Below, in pieces: positions 1 through 8,901 of a stretch of DNA of 64,000 nt; positions within the stretch are counted from its first letter, which is position 1, and every line of letters starts with the position of its first letter. Source of the DNA: Casp-actino8 sp039800005 (GTDB taxonomy: Bacteria; Actinomycetota; Acidimicrobiia; Acidimicrobiales; Ilumatobacteraceae); the NCBI GenBank assembly GCA_039800005.1, contig JBDLRN010000049.1:44893-108892 (forward strand), given 5' to 3'. Under the pieces are notes generated by a model, which worked only from the letters and a program-made list of their open reading frames with translations, made no database searches and had not been told where the DNA came from. Position numbers and translations under genes: made by a program.

Positions 1-959
1 AACGGGACGTAGCCCCACTTTCCGGTCCCGGCACCGATACCGGTCCCGGTGAGTCCGCCGTTCGAGAGGCTGATGAGACCTTGGTACACCTGATAACCGG
101 TGGTCTCGCGCGTTCCGTCGATGTCGAGGAACGACGTGAGCCTCTCCCACTTGGTGCTGTCGAGTCGGGCGTAGAGCAAGAAGACGCCGAGACCACCGCC
201 GGTGAGCAAGCCGAGAGTGCGCAACGGTGCACCGGCGAGGAACAACATCGACATGCCGATCGCCGAGATGACCACGCACGATCCGAGGTCGCTCTGGGCC
301 AACGAGATACCTGCGCCGATACCGACCATGCTGAGGTAGGGCATCATCCCCTCGCGGAAGTCGGCGAGTTGCTTCTCCCGACGAGTCAGCAGATCGGCTC
401 CGTACACGACGAGCGCCAACTTCATGAATTCCGAGGGTTGGATCGAATACTCGCCGATGTAGATCCAGGCCCGGGCCCCGTTGACCGGACGCCCGAGACC
501 GGGGGTGAACGCGGCCAGCATCATCACGATCGCGACCGGCGGAAGAACGCGGGCGGTGGTGTGGATGACCTTCAAAGGCATGCGGTACGTGAACAGAAGG
601 ACGACGGTGCCGAGGATCGCCCACACCACCTGCTTCTCGAAGTAGTACCACGGCGACCGTCCGCGATGGAACGAGACGATCGCCGACGACGAGAGGACCA
701 TCACGAGGCCGAAGGCCACGAGCGCGAAGGTGACCGCGGCGATCACGTAGAACCCGAGTGGTTTCGGATCGCGCCCGACCGCTTCTTGATAGCGACGTCG
801 GCGACGGCCGCCGGATCGGCCCTTCTGCGCCGATTCGAGGGCGGCCCGACGCCGTTCGGCCAACTGCGACGAAGCTCGCGAACGGCCCGGTCTCGCGTGT
901 CGCCGAGAGGTCGTCGCCGATCGATCCGATCGTGCGCGACTGGGCAGGGTGACCGTCAT
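1..959 (-). CDS. ftsW: FtsW-type SEDS peptidoglycan polymerase, C-terminus cut by window edge
   Basis: SEDS-family membrane glycosyltransferase that polymerises lipid II at the septum with the class B PBP FtsI. About 319 codons are readable before the frame runs off base 1. The first ~75 residues are basic and probably cytoplasmic, followed by several hydrophobic segments. Family signatures visible are GARAWI, QPSEFMKLAL, the QSDLGS motif, and the extracytoplasmic loop with YQVYQGL and GIGAGTGKWG. The ATG overlaps the murD stop as ATGA. Last gene in the window of the dcw operon starting at mraZ. RodA at 45207-46370 is the elongation paralogue; position in dcw favours FtsW here. The missing part should hold only the last membrane segments. 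Confidence 0.93.
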   Translation of the reverse strand, partial: MTVTLPSRARSDRSATTSRRHARPGRSRASSQLAERRRAALESAQKGRSGGRRRRRYQEAVGRDPKPLGFYVIAAVTFALVAFGLVMVLSSSAIVSFHRGRSPWYYFEKQVVWAILGTVVLLFTYRMPLKVIHTTARVLPPVAIVMMLAAFTPGLGRPVNGARAWIYIGEYSIQPSEFMKLALVVYGADLLTRREKQLADFREGMMPYLSMVGIGAGISLAQSDLGSCVVISAIGMSMLFLAGAPLRTLGLLTGGGLGVFLLYARLDSTKWERLTSFLDIDGTRETTGYQVYQGLISLSNGGLTGTGIGAGTGKWGYVP

Positions 960-2296
960 GAACGTCCTCCGATCAATTCACGTACACGACGACTGAAGTC
1001 CTCGCCGCGTCGCGCGTAGCCGTCGTACCAGTCGAAACTCGTGCAACCCGGGGAGAGCAGCACCACGTCGCCCGACGTCGCGAGACCGCGCGCCTTGGCG
1101 ACCGCTTCGCCCATGTCGTTCGCCACGTCGACCGGGCGGATACCGGAGAAAGCTCGCACGATCTCCGGGGCCGCGTCCCCGATCGCCACCACGGCCCGGA
1201 TGTGCTTCTTCTCGAGCGCGATCTCGCTCAGGTCGAGACCCTTGTTGCGTCCTCCGGCGACCAGGATCACGTTTTCGAAGCCGCGCACTGCAGTGCGGAC
1301 AGCATGCGGCGTCGTCGCCTTGGAGTCGTCGTACCAACGAACGCCGTCGGCCTCGCCGACGAGCTCGATGCGATGGTGGGGGGCGCGAAAGTCGGGCAGG
1401 GCTGCGGCGACCGCTCGGCGATCGGCGAGACCGCTCTCGAGGGCGAGAGCGGCGGCACAGAGTGCGTTGGTCACGTCGTGTGGCAACGAACGCGAGAGAA
1501 CGTCGATCGGCGCGATCTCTCCGGACGGGCCGACCAGATGTCCGTCGGCCACCGTGTAGTCGGCCCGTTCGAGACCGAAGGTCACCCGTCGACAACGAGT
1601 ACGGGCCAGATGACGCATCACCACCGGGTCGTCGATCCAACCGACGGCCGTGTCGTTGGCGCGCACGTGCGACCACAGACGCGCCTTGGCCGCTTCGTAG
1701 GTCTTCATCGACTCGTGCCAGTCGAGATGATCCTCGGCCAGGTTCAACCAGGCCGAAGCCTCGGCCCGGAAAGAATCGCAGAACGCCAGTCGAAAACTGG
1801 TGGCCTCGACGACGAAGCAGTCGACGTCGAGTTCGAGAGCTTCGACCATGGGAACCTCGGTGTTGCCGCAGGCGACCGTCGATCGGCCAGCCGACGTGAG
1901 GATGTCCGCCGTCAACAGCGTCGTGCTGGTCTTGCCATCGGTGCCGGTCACGGCCACGATCGGACGCGGTCCGCCGGCCCGGGCGCTCTCCCACTCGTAG
2001 GCGAGGTCGAGTTCGGTGACGACGCGACGTCCGGCTCGGCGAGCCGCGGCGACGACCGGATGGGACTCGGGAACTCCCGGCGCCGGAGCCACCATCGTCG
2101 AACGGGAGACCAGATCCTCGAGAGTCGATGAACTCGGAGCCTCGACGAGATCGACTCCGAGCCGCTGAAGTTCGTCGCGCCGTCTGTCATCGGCGGCGTC
2201 GTCGACCGCGATCAGGTCGATGTTGCGCCGAGTGAGCGCACGGACGGTGGCCATGCCGGCCACGCCGACTCCGTAGACCAGCACACGATCGGTCAT
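956..2296 (-). CDS. murD: UDP-N-acetylmuramoyl-L-alanine--D-glutamate ligase
   Basis: Cytoplasmic Mur ligase adding D-glutamate to UDP-MurNAc-L-Ala with ATP. 446 residues, normal for MurD. The N-terminal Rossmann-like domain begins VLVYGVGVAG, the ATPase P-loop is TGTDGKTSTT, and the C-terminal domain carries DSKATTPHA and the AGGRNKG motif. The ATG at 2296 was chosen because it overlaps the mraY stop as ATGA and begins the Rossmann fold directly; a longer in-frame extension would lie inside mraY. Its own stop overlaps the ftsW ATG. Same transcript as the other dcw genes. Confidence 0.96.
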   Translation of the reverse strand: MTDRVLVYGVGVAGMATVRALTRRNIDLIAVDDAADDRRRDELQRLGVDLVEAPSSSTLEDLVSRSTMVAPAPGVPESHPVVAAARRAGRRVVTELDLAYEWESARAGGPRPIVAVTGTDGKTSTTLLTADILTSAGRSTVACGNTEVPMVEALELDVDCFVVEATSFRLAFCDSFRAEASAWLNLAEDHLDWHESMKTYEAAKARLWSHVRANDTAVGWIDDPVVMRHLARTRCRRVTFGLERADYTVADGHLVGPSGEIAPIDVLSRSLPHDVTNALCAAALALESGLADRRAVAAALPDFRAPHHRIELVGEADGVRWYDDSKATTPHAVRTAVRGFENVILVAGGRNKGLDLSEIALEKKHIRAVVAIGDAAPEIVRAFSGIRPVDVANDMGEAVAKARGLATSGDVVLLSPGCTSFDWYDGYARRGEDFSRRVRELIGGRS

Positions 2297-3372
2297 GGCA
2301 GCAGGTTCCCGGCCTGATCGGTGATGCGAGTGAAGTCGCCGATGAACATCGCCAGCGCTGCCGCCACGCAGATCCCACCGACGATCCAGAATCGGATGAT
2401 CACCGTGGTCTCGGGCCAACCGATCAACTCGAAGTGATGGTGGATCGGCGTCATGCGGAAGAACCGACGCTTGCGACCGCTCGCTCGGAACACCGTCATC
2501 TGCACGGCCACCGATCCGGCCTCCAACACGTTGATGCCGCAGATCAAAGGGAGCAGGAAGTGCGTGTTGGTCGACACGGCGAGCAGACCGAGGGCCGCGC
2601 CGATGCCGAGCGCGCCGACGTCACCCATGAAGATGCGCGCCGGTGCGGCGTTCCACCACAGGAAGCCACCACACGCACCGGCGAACCCGGCCGACAACAC
2701 GGCCAGATCGAGCGGATTCACGGTCCCGCCGGTGAGCACGCCGTAGACCTCGGGATTGCGGAACGACCAGTATCCGATGATCGCGAAAGCGAGGAACCCG
2801 AACAGAGCCGATCCTCCCGCCAAACCGTCCAGTCCGTCGGTGACGTTCACGGCGTTGGTGGTGGCCCACATCATGAGCCCCGTCCACACCACCCAGGCCC
2901 ACCACGGAATCTCCCAGCCCGGGAAGTCGAACCGCGTGAACGACACCGTCTCGGAGATGTCGGTGGCGACGGCCAACCACCACGTCACGAGACAGGCCAG
3001 CCCCAAGGTGATGAGACCCTTCTTCTTCCAGAAGATGCCTCGGTTGTGTCCTTTGTTGACCTTGATGACGTCGTCGAGGAGACCCATACCGGCCATGATC
3101 AAGATGCCGACCCAGATGATCATCGCCTGGTTGGAGAAGGCCAGCCCGTCGCGCAGATGAGCCACCGTCCAACCGATGAAGGCGGCGCCGACGATCGCCA
3201 GCCCGCCCATCGTGGGCGTTCCGGACTTCTTCTTGTGATGCTCGGGGCCGTGGTCCTCCTTGCCGAGGATCGGTTGACCCTTGCCACGCTCGCGGAAGAA
3301 GCCGATGAGAAAGCGCGTGCCGAAGAGCGACACCAGCATCGACGTCGCACCGGCGATCATCACCGCGATCAT
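2293..3372 (-). CDS. mraY: Phospho-N-acetylmuramoyl-pentapeptide transferase
   Basis: Integral membrane enzyme transferring phospho-MurNAc-pentapeptide from UDP to undecaprenyl phosphate to make lipid I. 359 residues with about ten hydrophobic segments. Conserved motifs are the KSGTPTMGG substrate loop near residue 50, GLLDDVIKV (Asp-Asp of the active site), NAVNVTDGLDGLAGG and IFMGDVGALG, plus the C-terminal TPIHHHFEL. Start overlaps the murE stop as ATGA. It directly follows murE, so the usual intervening murF is missing. Confidence 0.97.
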   Translation of the reverse strand: MIAVMIAGATSMLVSLFGTRFLIGFFRERGKGQPILGKEDHGPEHHKKKSGTPTMGGLAIVGAAFIGWTVAHLRDGLAFSNQAMIIWVGILIMAGMGLLDDVIKVNKGHNRGIFWKKKGLITLGLACLVTWWLAVATDISETVSFTRFDFPGWEIPWWAWVVWTGLMMWATTNAVNVTDGLDGLAGGSALFGFLAFAIIGYWSFRNPEVYGVLTGGTVNPLDLAVLSAGFAGACGGFLWWNAAPARIFMGDVGALGIGAALGLLAVSTNTHFLLPLICGINVLEAGSVAVQMTVFRASGRKRRFFRMTPIHHHFELIGWPETTVIIRFWIVGGICVAAALAMFIGDFTRITDQAGNLLP

Positions 3373-4811
3373 GCGCCGACCCCCAGGAGTTCGCGTACGA
3401 CCTCGCGATCGTCGAACGGGAGCACCAGATCTCCCACGGTCTGCGTGGACTCGTGACCCTTGCCCGCGACCACGACGACGTCACCCGAACGGGCGCGGGA
3501 GATCGCGCTCGCAATGGCGCGACGACGATCCTCGTCGACCTCGACCAGACGATGGCGCAGATGATCGGGAACTCCCGCCACGATCGAGGCGATGATCGCG
3601 CCCGGATCCTCGCTGCGTGGATTGTCGGACGTCACGACGACTTCATCGGCCAGATTCACGGCCACCTCTCCCATCAGGGGCCGCTTGGCCTTGTCCCGAT
3701 CACCACCGCAACCGAAGACCACGATGATGCGACCTTCGACCGCCGACTCGCGTAACGAGCGCAAGACGGCCGACAGCCCGTCCGGGGTGTGGGCGTAGTC
3801 GACGAGGACCGTGAAGTCCTGTCCGACGTCGATGCGCTCCATGCGTCCGGGGACCGCCGGCACCGAGGCCAAGCCCTCGGCGATCGCGTCGAGGTCGACT
3901 CCGAGGGCACTCATCGTCGTCGCAGCGGCCAACGAGTTCATGACGTTCACCGCTCCCCCGAGCGGCACGCGAATCGTTCGCCCGCGCCACACGTACGAAT
4001 GCTCGACAGTCGTGACCTGCACGTCGGAGAGATCCGACCGGCGGAAGGGCACGGTCTCGACACGAGCTCGCTCGACCAGTCGACATCCGTACGCGTCGTC
4101 GGCGTTGACGACGGCCAAGTCGGTGTAGGTGGGTTCGAACAGACGCGCCTTGGCCGAGAAGTAGTTCTCCATGTCTCCGTGCACGTCGAGGTGATCACGA
4201 CTGAGATTGGTGAACACCCCCGCGGCGAATCGCGTACCAGCGACGCGTTGCATCACGAGGGAGTGGGACGAGACCTCCATTGCGACCGACTGCACACCGC
4301 GCTCCCGCATCGCGGCGAGGGATGCCTGCAACTCAGGGGCCTCCGGCGTGGTGAAACCTCCGGAGAGCGTGCCGATCACCTCGGTGCTCCGTCCGCGAGC
4401 GCGGCTGATGGCGGCCACGAGATGGGCAGTGGTGGTCTTGCCGTTGGTGCCGGTGATACCGATCAGTTCGAGCATCGCCGACGGGTCGCCCCAGAACGCC
4501 GTCGACAGGCGGCCCATGGCCAACCGCACGTCGTCGACGACGATCTGGGGGACCGACGCATCGATCTCGGAAACGAGGTGATCGACCACGAGGGCAACGG
4601 CGCCCGACTCGACCGCCGCAGCGACGAAGTCATGGCCGTCGAAACGCGCGCCCCGCACGGCGCAGAAGAGCGCACCCTTCGCGACCGCGCGCGAGTCGTG
4701 TGTGATGCCGGTGATCGCACGATCGGCTGACGCCGACGGGTCGGGACGACTCGGCGTCGAGGTGACGAGGCACGCTTCGTCGAGGAGATGACCCAATGAT
4801 CGAACTCTCAT
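3369..4811 (-). CDS. murE: UDP-MurNAc-tripeptide synthetase, meso-DAP type
   Basis: Adds the third stem-peptide residue to UDP-MurNAc-L-Ala-D-Glu. 480 residues. The N-terminal domain has THDSRAV, the P-loop is TGTNGKTTTAH, the central domain has NLSRDHLDVHG, and the C-terminal domain carries SDNPRSEDP. The DNPR motif is the known signature of meso-diaminopimelate-adding MurE, so the wall is inferred to be meso-DAP type. The ATG lies 3 nt after the ftsI stop and the stop overlaps the mraY ATG. Murein of this kind fits an actinobacterium outside the L-Lys lineages. Confidence 0.95.
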   Translation of the reverse strand: MRVRSLGHLLDEACLVTSTPSRPDPSASADRAITGITHDSRAVAKGALFCAVRGARFDGHDFVAAAVESGAVALVVDHLVSEIDASVPQIVVDDVRLAMGRLSTAFWGDPSAMLELIGITGTNGKTTTAHLVAAISRARGRSTEVIGTLSGGFTTPEAPELQASLAAMRERGVQSVAMEVSSHSLVMQRVAGTRFAAGVFTNLSRDHLDVHGDMENYFSAKARLFEPTYTDLAVVNADDAYGCRLVERARVETVPFRRSDLSDVQVTTVEHSYVWRGRTIRVPLGGAVNVMNSLAAATTMSALGVDLDAIAEGLASVPAVPGRMERIDVGQDFTVLVDYAHTPDGLSAVLRSLRESAVEGRIIVVFGCGGDRDKAKRPLMGEVAVNLADEVVVTSDNPRSEDPGAIIASIVAGVPDHLRHRLVEVDEDRRRAIASAISRARSGDVVVVAGKGHESTQTVGDLVLPFDDREVVRELLGVGA

Positions 4812-4814
4812 CGC

Positions 4815-6740
4815 TCACCCGGCCGCCGTGCATCCGACATCACCAGGTGACGGTTCGATCGAGAGTTCCTGGATGGCGACCTGAGCGAGAGCGGCGAACA
4901 CCGGAGCGGCGGCCGTACCGCCGAAGCGGTCACGGCTGGACGGGTTGGGTTCGTCGATCGACACGAGAATGGTGACACGGGGGTTATCGGCCGGAAGGTA
5001 GCCCACGAAGGTCGCGAAGTAGGCGCGAGAACCGTCCTCGGTCACGTAGGTGCCGTTGTCCTGCACCTTGTAGCCGGTTCCGGTCTTGCCAGCCACCGAA
5101 ATGCCCTCGACCTGGGCGCGCGTACCTGTTCCATTGCAGACCACGTCGACCAGGAGTCGCGCCATGGTGTCTGCGGTCTCGGCGGAGATCACGCGATGGG
5201 ATTCGCCCATCGGCGTGTCCCACACGTTCCCGTTCTCGTCGATCGTCGCGTGCACGAGACGAGGCGGAACGTAGGTGCCTCCGTTCGCCACGGCGTTCAC
5301 GGCCGACACGATCTGGAGCGACGTCCCGGCGAATCCATACCCGTAACTGATGGTCGCCTTCTCCGAACCGCGGAGCTCGTCGGCGTCGCGCAACGATCCG
5401 GCGCTCTCGCCCGGGAACTGCAGTCCGGTGGCCGAGCCGAAACCGAACCCTTGCAAGTAGTCGTGCAGACGTTCCACACCGATTGCGTCGGCCGTCATCA
5501 TCGTGCCGATGTTCGACGACTTGGTGAGGATCTGCTGCACGCTCATCGGTTCGGTGGGGTGCGGATAGGCGTCTTTGATCGTGTACTCGTAATCGGTGCC
5601 CTCGTCGAAGACGAAGACGCCGGGGACCAGGAACATGCTCGACGGGGTGACGGCACCGGCGTCGATGGCCGCCGCCACGCTGAAGATCTTGGCGACCGAT
5701 CCGGGCTCGTGCGCTTCGACAGCCGCCATGTTGCCCGAGGTCACCTGGGCCACTCCGTCGCCGTTGCGGCCGATGCTGGCGATGGCGAGGATCTCACCGG
5801 TCGCCGTGTCGAGCACGATGGCGTTGCCGCCCTTCGCGGCCAACTCCTCGACTCGTTGCAGGAGAGCCTGCTCGACCTGGTACTGCATCGAACGATCGAT
5901 GGTCAGCACCAGATCGGTACCCGGGCGGGCCGGTTCGATCGTCTGGCTGCCGCCGGGAATGGTGCGACCCGAGTTGTTCACTTCGCGCATCATCAGACCG
6001 TCGATTCCGCGCAGAATCTTGTCGTACTGGAGCTCGAGTCCGGTCGAACCCTCACCGAAGGGATCGGTCTGGCCGACCACGTTGCGCGCCAGGCCACCCG
6101 AGACCTGGACTCGCTTGGGCTCGGTCACCCCGTTCACACCGGCGAGGCCGAGCGACAGGATCGCCTCGGCCACCTCGTCGTCGACGAATCGCTGCACGTA
6201 CACGAAGGACCGACTGCGGTCGGCCAACTTCTCGGCCAACTCGGCCTCACCCACCGCATCGATCCCGAGCATTTGCGCGAGTAGATGAGCCGTGGCGACC
6301 GGGTCTCCGACCGCGCGCGGGTTGGCGTAGATCGACGTGGCGGGAACCGTGATCGACATCTCGTTGCCGTCGCGGTCGAAGATGGTGCCACGATCGGCGG
6401 CAACCGTGACGTACGACGACCGTTGCGCCGCACCGTCGGCCCGATACGTCGAACCGTTCAACACCTGAACGTTGACGATCTGGGCCACGAAGAGCAACAA
6501 CAAAAAGCTGGCCATGGCGAAGGCCCACTGGGCCCGACGACGCGAGGGCCCGATCTTCCAACGGGCCACGGTCTGGACCTGGCGTCCCCCGCGGCGACGG
6601 GAACCGCCCGTGGTGGTCGCGCGCGAACGTGACGTCGTGCTGGCCCGCGAACGTGACGTCGTGGCGCGCGACGACGCGCCGGAGCGTGAACGTGACGTCT
6701 TGCTGACGCGCGAACGGGGCGGACGGGATCGATCGGTCAC
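4815..6740 (-). CDS. ftsI: Septal peptidoglycan transpeptidase, class B PBP (PBP3)
   Basis: Cross-links septal peptidoglycan together with FtsW. 641 residues. Residues 1-70 are a low-complexity Ser/Arg/Thr cytoplasmic tail partly made of repeated RSRAS/TTSR units; one membrane segment spans about 73-91. The PBP dimerisation domain follows (DRGTIFDRDGN near 116-126). The transpeptidase has active Ser348 in SVAK, SSN at 408-410 and KTGT at 552-555, all intact. No PASTA domains are seen at the C-terminus. The GTG start overlaps the ftsL stop (GTGA). The Arg/Ser tail is unusually long and its DNA is internally repetitive (about 6620-6710). Confidence 0.95.
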   Translation of the reverse strand: MTDRSRPPRSRVSKTSRSRSGASSRATTSRSRASTTSRSRATTTGGSRRRGGRQVQTVARWKIGPSRRRAQWAFAMASFLLLLFVAQIVNVQVLNGSTYRADGAAQRSSYVTVAADRGTIFDRDGNEMSITVPATSIYANPRAVGDPVATAHLLAQMLGIDAVGEAELAEKLADRSRSFVYVQRFVDDEVAEAILSLGLAGVNGVTEPKRVQVSGGLARNVVGQTDPFGEGSTGLELQYDKILRGIDGLMMREVNNSGRTIPGGSQTIEPARPGTDLVLTIDRSMQYQVEQALLQRVEELAAKGGNAIVLDTATGEILAIASIGRNGDGVAQVTSGNMAAVEAHEPGSVAKIFSVAAAIDAGAVTPSSMFLVPGVFVFDEGTDYEYTIKDAYPHPTEPMSVQQILTKSSNIGTMMTADAIGVERLHDYLQGFGFGSATGLQFPGESAGSLRDADELRGSEKATISYGYGFAGTSLQIVSAVNAVANGGTYVPPRLVHATIDENGNVWDTPMGESHRVISAETADTMARLLVDVVCNGTGTRAQVEGISVAGKTGTGYKVQDNGTYVTEDGSRAYFATFVGYLPADNPRVTILVSIDEPNPSSRDRFGGTAAAPVFAALAQVAIQELSIEPSPGDVGCTAAG

Positions 6741-7324
6741 TTGCGCCCCCCGAGGATGGCCTTGAATTGCCCGTACTCACGCAACGGGTCGTCGCTCTCG
6801 CTGAGCAGAGCAGGATCGACACCGCCGGTCGACACCAGGACGGCGGCCACCGTCATCGGATCGACCGACGTGAAGTCGACACCGACTCCGGGTTGCATGC
6901 CGAGGGCCCGGGCCTCCACCACGAGTCGGGCCGGTTCGCGCAACGTCGACCGCTCGAGACGCAAGGTGTCGTAGCGATCTCGTTCGGCTGCGATGTCGTC
7001 CTCGATGCGGTCGATCTGCATCTGGTTACCGGCGATGTGGGTCTGCGCCACGACGACGGCCATCATGATCGCCACGAGGAGCACGAGCACGCCGAGACCG
7101 ACCGTGACGAGACGACGGCCGGCCGTGGTGGCGTTGCGATGCGTGACGGCGCGAGCGATCGGCGAACGTGACCGGCGCGGTCGAACCTGCTTCGGTGCAG
7201 GAGCCACCGACGGAGTCGCACGTACGCGACGATCGGCTGCGGTCCGCGTGGTGACCCGACGAGCCGACGGCGCCGTTCGCCGACCAGCCGCCGGACGAGG
7301 AGCGCGCGACAGAGCCCGGGCCAT
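6737..7324 (-). CDS. ftsL: FtsL-like septum formation protein
   Basis: 195-residue bitopic protein in the exact dcw position of ftsL, between rsmH and ftsI. A long basic, Arg/Pro/Ala-rich cytoplasmic region (1-70) precedes one membrane segment (about 73-93), then a predicted coiled coil (NQMQIDRIEDDIAAERDRY) with a leucine-zipper-like pattern, and an extracytoplasmic tail. FtsL proteins diverge strongly in sequence, so the call rests on topology and position. ATG 7324 shares its A with the rsmH stop (TGATG). It would link FtsQ/FtsB-type partners to FtsW-FtsI. Confidence 0.8.
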   Translation of the reverse strand: MARALSRAPRPAAGRRTAPSARRVTTRTAADRRVRATPSVAPAPKQVRPRRSRSPIARAVTHRNATTAGRRLVTVGLGVLVLLVAIMMAVVVAQTHIAGNQMQIDRIEDDIAAERDRYDTLRLERSTLREPARLVVEARALGMQPGVGVDFTSVDPMTVAAVLVSTGGVDPALLSESDDPLREYGQFKAILGGRK

Positions 7325-8247
7325 CAGACGGCCTCCACCACGCGAAGTCGAGCCGACGAACTGCGCGGATTGCGCTCCTGTTCGGTCGCCCGTGGGCGGG
7401 CTGCCACGCGCACCCGACGCACGAGGGCCACGGCTCCGCAACCACACGGAAGGCCGGTCGGGCACGTGCATCCACCGGTCTCGTGATGACGGAAACGCTC
7501 CTTGACGATGCGATCCTCGCCGGAGTGGTACGACAGCACGGCGACGCGTCCACCCGATGCCATGCGGGCAACCGCGCGGTCGAGAGCGACCGGGAGGACG
7601 TCGAGTTCGCGATTGACCTCGATCCGAAGGGCTTGGAAGGTGCGCTTGGCCGGATGGCCGCCGCGACGACGGGCCGGCGCAGGAATCGCCGCGGACACGA
7701 TGTCGGCCAACTCACCGGTGGTCACGATCGGCCGTCGAGCAACGATGGCTTCGGCGATGCGACGGGCGAACTTCTCGTCGGCGTAGGAGCGAAGAATGTC
7801 GGTCAACTCCTCGATCGACGAGTCGTTGACGACATCGGCTGCCGACCGGGCCTCGGTGGGATCCATGCGCATGTCGAGCGGCGCGTCGTGCCGATAGGAG
7901 AAACCCCGTTCGGGAACGTCGAACTGATGCGACGACACCCCGAGGTCGAACAAGGCACCTGACAATCGGTCGACTCCGGCTCCGTCGAGCGCCCCGTCGA
8001 TGTCGTCGAAACGTCGGTGTTGAAGCACCACACGATCGCCGTACGGAGCCAGTCGCCGACCAGCCGCCGCCAGAGCCGACGGATCGCGATCGAGCCCCAG
8101 AATCGACACGTCGGCGCGCGAGGCCAAGATGGCCTCGGCGTGGCCACCGCCACCGAGAGTGCCGTCGAGAACCACGCCGGCCGGGACCACCGAGAAGACG
8201 TCGACGATCTCGTCGACCATCACCGGGTCGTGCGCGAAGGCGGTCAT
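7324..8247 (-). CDS. rsmH: 16S rRNA (cytosine(1402)-N4)-methyltransferase
   Basis: SAM-dependent enzyme (formerly MraW) methylating N4 of C1402 in 16S rRNA. 307 residues. The N-terminus has the family signature HDPVMVDEIVD, then the SAM motif DGTLGGGGHAEAIL; GLDRDPSAL follows, FDLGVSSHQ is the characteristic motif, and the C-terminus carries SYHSGEDRIVK. ATG 8247 overlaps the mraZ stop as ATGA. Second gene of the dcw operon, as in most bacteria. Confidence 0.96.
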   Translation of the reverse strand: MTAFAHDPVMVDEIVDVFSVVPAGVVLDGTLGGGGHAEAILASRADVSILGLDRDPSALAAAGRRLAPYGDRVVLQHRRFDDIDGALDGAGVDRLSGALFDLGVSSHQFDVPERGFSYRHDAPLDMRMDPTEARSAADVVNDSSIEELTDILRSYADEKFARRIAEAIVARRPIVTTGELADIVSAAIPAPARRRGGHPAKRTFQALRIEVNRELDVLPVALDRAVARMASGGRVAVLSYHSGEDRIVKERFRHHETGGCTCPTGLPCGCGAVALVRRVRVAARPRATEQERNPRSSSARLRVVEAV

Positions 8248-8666
8248 GACTCGTCTCCCGCGATGACTTCGGTGCCGACCGCCAGTTGACGTTCGAATCG
8301 GGTGGGCTCCCAGATCTCGACTCGCTCGAAATTGCCGGCCACCACGACCTTGCTGCCGGGGTTGAGTCCGGCGTAGGCCCGCAGTGACTCGTCCAGAGTC
8401 ACCCGCCCCTGAGCGTCGATGACGACTTCGACCATGCTGGCCGCCAGAGCGCGGCGCTCCTGTTCGGTCTTCTCGCCCCGCTTGACAGCGGCGGTGACCT
8501 CGTCGGCCAAGGTGGCCGAATCCTCGGCCGTCACGACGGCGATGCACTTGTCCTGGCCGAGAAGCAGGTAGCAGCGGGGCTCCAGCCGACTACGGAACGA
8601 CGCCGGAAGCGCGAGTCGACCCTTGGGGTCGAGCTGTCGCTCGTGTTTTCCGACGAATACCTGCAC
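8244..8666 (-). CDS. mraZ: MraZ transcriptional regulator of the dcw operon
   Basis: 140 residues with two tandem SpoVT/AbrB-like swapped-hairpin DNA-binding domains: HERQLDPKGRLALPASFR near the start and IDAQGRVTLDESLR in the second half. MraZ forms ring oligomers that bind phased repeats upstream of its own gene. The GTG at 8666 was chosen because the conserved MraZ N-terminus (VFVGKHERQLD) begins there and a good ribosome site, AGAGGGG, lies a few bases upstream. First gene of the dcw operon; the repeat box sits at 8708-8757. Confidence 0.95.
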   Translation of the reverse strand: MQVFVGKHERQLDPKGRLALPASFRSRLEPRCYLLLGQDKCIAVVTAEDSATLADEVTAAVKRGEKTEQERRALAASMVEVVIDAQGRVTLDESLRAYAGLNPGSKVVVAGNFERVEIWEPTRFERQLAVGTEVIAGDES

Positions 8667-8707
8667 TGACTTCCCCTCTGCCCGAGATCTGCTCGTCCTA
8701 TCCTTGT

Positions 8708-8757
8708 CCCCACTTTCCCCCTCTGTCAACCACTTTTCCCCTTTTTGCGCCACTTTC
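8708..8757 (-). promoter_or_regulatory. MraZ box: five 10-bp-phased repeats upstream of mraZ
   Basis: Read on the minus strand, five consecutive 10-mers are GAAAGTGGCG, CAAAAAGGGG, AAAAGTGGTT, GACAGAGGGG and GAAAGTGGGG. Units 1, 3 and 5 share AAAGTGG at exactly 20-bp steps; units 2 and 4 are weaker versions in between. A TTGACA at 8729-8724 inside the array could be a -35, followed by AAGGAT 18 bp later. MraZ is known to bind direct repeats with 10-bp periodicity, so autoregulation of the operon is likely. Confidence 0.8.
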
Positions 8758-8817
8758 TCCCCCGCCGTCCCCACCGGCCCCCCACCCGGTCGTTCTCTCA
8801 CGGGGGACGGCACACCG

Positions 8818-8873
8818 GGGACGACTCAGAAGGGACGACTCAAAAGGGACGACTCAAAAGGGACGACTCAAGG
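8818..8873 (+). repeat. Four tandem 14-bp units
   Basis: The unit GGGACGACTCAAAA occurs four times head to tail (first copy GGGACGACTCAGAA, last GGGACGACTCAAGG). It lies between the MraZ box and the start of the M23 peptidase gene. 14 bp is not a multiple of three, so it is unlikely to be coding. Confidence 0.9.
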
Positions 8874-8901
8874 TCGGGCCGATCGGAGCCGATACCGGGT
8901 C

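Noticed and set aside
984..999. Third DosR-like match (CGACTGAAGTCC) in murD
   Set aside because: Only about 10 of 14 core positions and inside coding DNA near the murD 3' end; likely chance.
81..1019. Long plus-strand open frame opposite ftsW
   Set aside because: Arg/His/Asp-rich shadow; the minus-strand frame gives a clear SEDS protein.
8818..8873. CRISPR-like array
   Set aside because: Contiguous 14-bp units with no spacers.
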